64,000 nucleotides of DNA from Pseudomonadota bacterium (lineage in GTDB: Bacteria > Pseudomonadota > Alphaproteobacteria > Acetobacterales > Acetobacteraceae). The notes under the pieces were generated by a model. The model made no database searches. It worked only from the letters and a program-made list of their open reading frames with translations, and was not told where the DNA came from. This document shows, piece by piece, positions 63,139 through 64,000 of the stretch (within the stretch, counting starts at the first letter, position 1; the number at the start of each line of letters is the position of its first letter). The stretch lies in NCBI GenBank assembly GCA_019351895.1, contig JABBOH010000013.1, forward strand, positions 20,258 to 84,257, written 5' to 3'. A program made the position numbers and the translations under genes.

Positions 63139-64000
63139 ATGGATCGACACCTCGAAGCCTTTATCGAAATGATGGCCGCCGAGCGTGGTGCGGCGCGGAA
63201 CACGCTCGCGGCCTACCGTGCCGACCTCGAGGATCTCGGCGCGTTCCTGGCCGCGCGGGGACGGGCGCTGTCGCTGGCGGAGCGCGACGATCTGCGCGCC
63301 TATCTCGCCTCTCTCGCGGCTCAGGGGCTCGCGCCGCGCACCCAGGCCCGGCGCCTCGCCTCCATCCGTCAGTTCCACAAGTTCCTGCTGCGCGAAGGGG
63401 TGCGGCCAGAGGACCCCGCCCGGCTGCTCGATTCGCCCAAGGCGCGCGGGGCCCTGCCGAAGAACCTGACCGAGGCCGAGGTCGACCTGCTGTTGCGGAC
63501 AGCCGCCGAGGCCGAGGGCCGTGCAGGTCTCGCGATGCGCGCCGGCTTGGAAATCCTCTACGCGAGCGGGCTGCGCGTATCGGAACTGCTGGCTTTGCCG
63601 CAGGTGGCGCTGACCATGGACGCCGAGATGCTGATGGTGCGCGGCAAGGGCGGCAAGGACCGCGTCGTGCCGCTGTCGGAGCCCGCGCGACAGGCGGCGC
63701 AGGCTTTGCGGGCGGTCCTGCCGAAGACGGGCAAGTGGCTTTTCCCGGGCCGGGACGCGCGCCGCCCGCTGACGCGGCAGGCGTTCTTTTTGCAGCTGAA
63801 GCAGGTCGTGGCGAAGGCGGGGCTCGACCCTGCGCGGGTCTCTCCGCATGTGCTGCGGCACTCCTTTGCATCGCATCTGTTGGGGCGCGGAGCAGATCTC
63901 CGCAGCCTGCAGATGCTGCTCGGCCACGCCGACATCGCGACGACGCAGATCTACACGCATCTGCTGGCCGAGCGGCTGCAGAAGCTGGTGGAAAAGCACC
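63139..64000 (+). CDS. xerD: Tyrosine recombinase XerD (truncated at window edge)
   Basis: At least 287 residues; the stop lies beyond the window. The SAM-like N-terminal core-binding domain (about 1-90, MDRHLEAFIEMMAAERGAA...) and catalytic domain are present, with all catalytic residues: Arg146 (ASGLRVSELL), Lys170 (RGKGGKDR), His237/Arg240 (PHVLRHSFA), His263 (LGHAD), Tyr272 (IYTHL). It resolves chromosome dimers at dif with XerC and FtsK. ATG 63139 is used; an in-frame GTG at 63109 is possible. Whether it is XerC or XerD is judged from neighbourhood, XerD being typical beside aroK in alphaproteobacteria. Confidence 0.85.
   Translation, partial: MDRHLEAFIEMMAAERGAARNTLAAYRADLEDLGAFLAARGRALSLAERDDLRAYLASLAAQGLAPRTQARRLASIRQFHKFLLREGVRPEDPARLLDSPKARGALPKNLTEAEVDLLLRTAAEAEGRAGLAMRAGLEILYASGLRVSELLALPQVALTMDAEMLMVRGKGGKDRVVPLSEPARQAAQALRAVLPKTGKWLFPGRDARRPLTRQAFFLQLKQVVAKAGLDPARVSPHVLRHSFASHLLGRGADLRSLQMLLGHADIATTQIYTHLLAERLQKLVEKH

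Overview
This 64 kb window is a dense, GC-rich chromosomal segment from an alphaproteobacterium, most likely of the Acetobacteraceae/Rhodospirillales (inference). The pointers are a fused shikimate kinase/3-dehydroquinate synthase (AroK-AroB) beside a XerD-type recombinase, a CenR-like response regulator, an IalB-family protein, heterotetrameric sarcosine oxidase, and a large secreted protein ending in a Hint (Hedgehog/intein) domain. No phage, transposase, CRISPR array or rRNA operon was seen. There is one tRNA, Ser(CGA). Most transcription units are tight operons with ATGA/GTGA start-stop overlaps, and long antisense ORFs are common because of the high GC.

Layout. 1-1.9 kb: small hypotheticals, a YodC-like protein, a haloacid dehalogenase and tRNA-Ser. 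1.9-12.2 kb: an IclR regulator, then a four-gene tripartite RND efflux operon (outer-membrane factor, adaptor, two RND pumps, MdtABC/MuxABC-like) that ends in a striking pair of overlapping hairpins. 12.3-14.8 kb: two GT2 glycosyltransferases and a GtrA protein, translationally coupled. 14.9-18.3 kb: an envelope/signalling patch with a kinase fused to a degenerate PP2C domain, an L,D-transpeptidase and a CenR-like regulator. 18.3-22.8 kb: HpaI-type aldolase, a PCu(A)C copper chaperone, rlmN behind an IalB-family gene, and a methyltransferase. 22.8-25.9 kb: an S8-like/repeat/Hint protein. 25.9-32.6 kb: a MarR-controlled six-gene efflux operon (FUSC, DUF1656, HlyD, OMF, MFS) with a palindromic operator.

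33.3-38.5 kb is a copper-resistance island: copA-cueR-MFS on one strand and DUF4396-copZ on the other. They diverge from a 190-bp spacer with two CueR-type promoters, each with a 19-bp spacer. 38.5-41.2 kb: a sulfonate-type ABC transporter. 41.2-44.4 kb: an M29 aminopeptidase, an N-formylglutamate amidohydrolase, a cupin and the remnant of a chemoreceptor gene. 44.4-51.0 kb: soxBDAG followed by sdaA. Together they suggest sarcosine -> glycine + methylene-THF -> serine (by a glycine hydroxymethyltransferase not in the window) -> pyruvate.

51.2-58.6 kb: a trypsin-like protease, a dual-specificity phosphatase, and a six-gene operon that couples a PotABCD-type importer to an Asp/Glu-type racemase and a DgoD-like dehydratase. 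58.9-64 kb: a membrane-anchored protein with a low-complexity linker, aroKB, an unlisted 47-residue membrane protein, a 14-bp tandem repeat carrying stop codons on both strands, an EamA transporter and the start of xerD, which is cut by the window edge.

The strongest leads for something new are the S8-like/Hint fusion protein with its hairpin-masked ribosome site, the DUF4396 gene under a CueR-type promoter, the pseudophosphatase-kinase, the efflux operon with two different inner-membrane pumps, and the mutually exclusive hairpins at 3001-3054. All functional assignments come from reading motifs; no database search was run.
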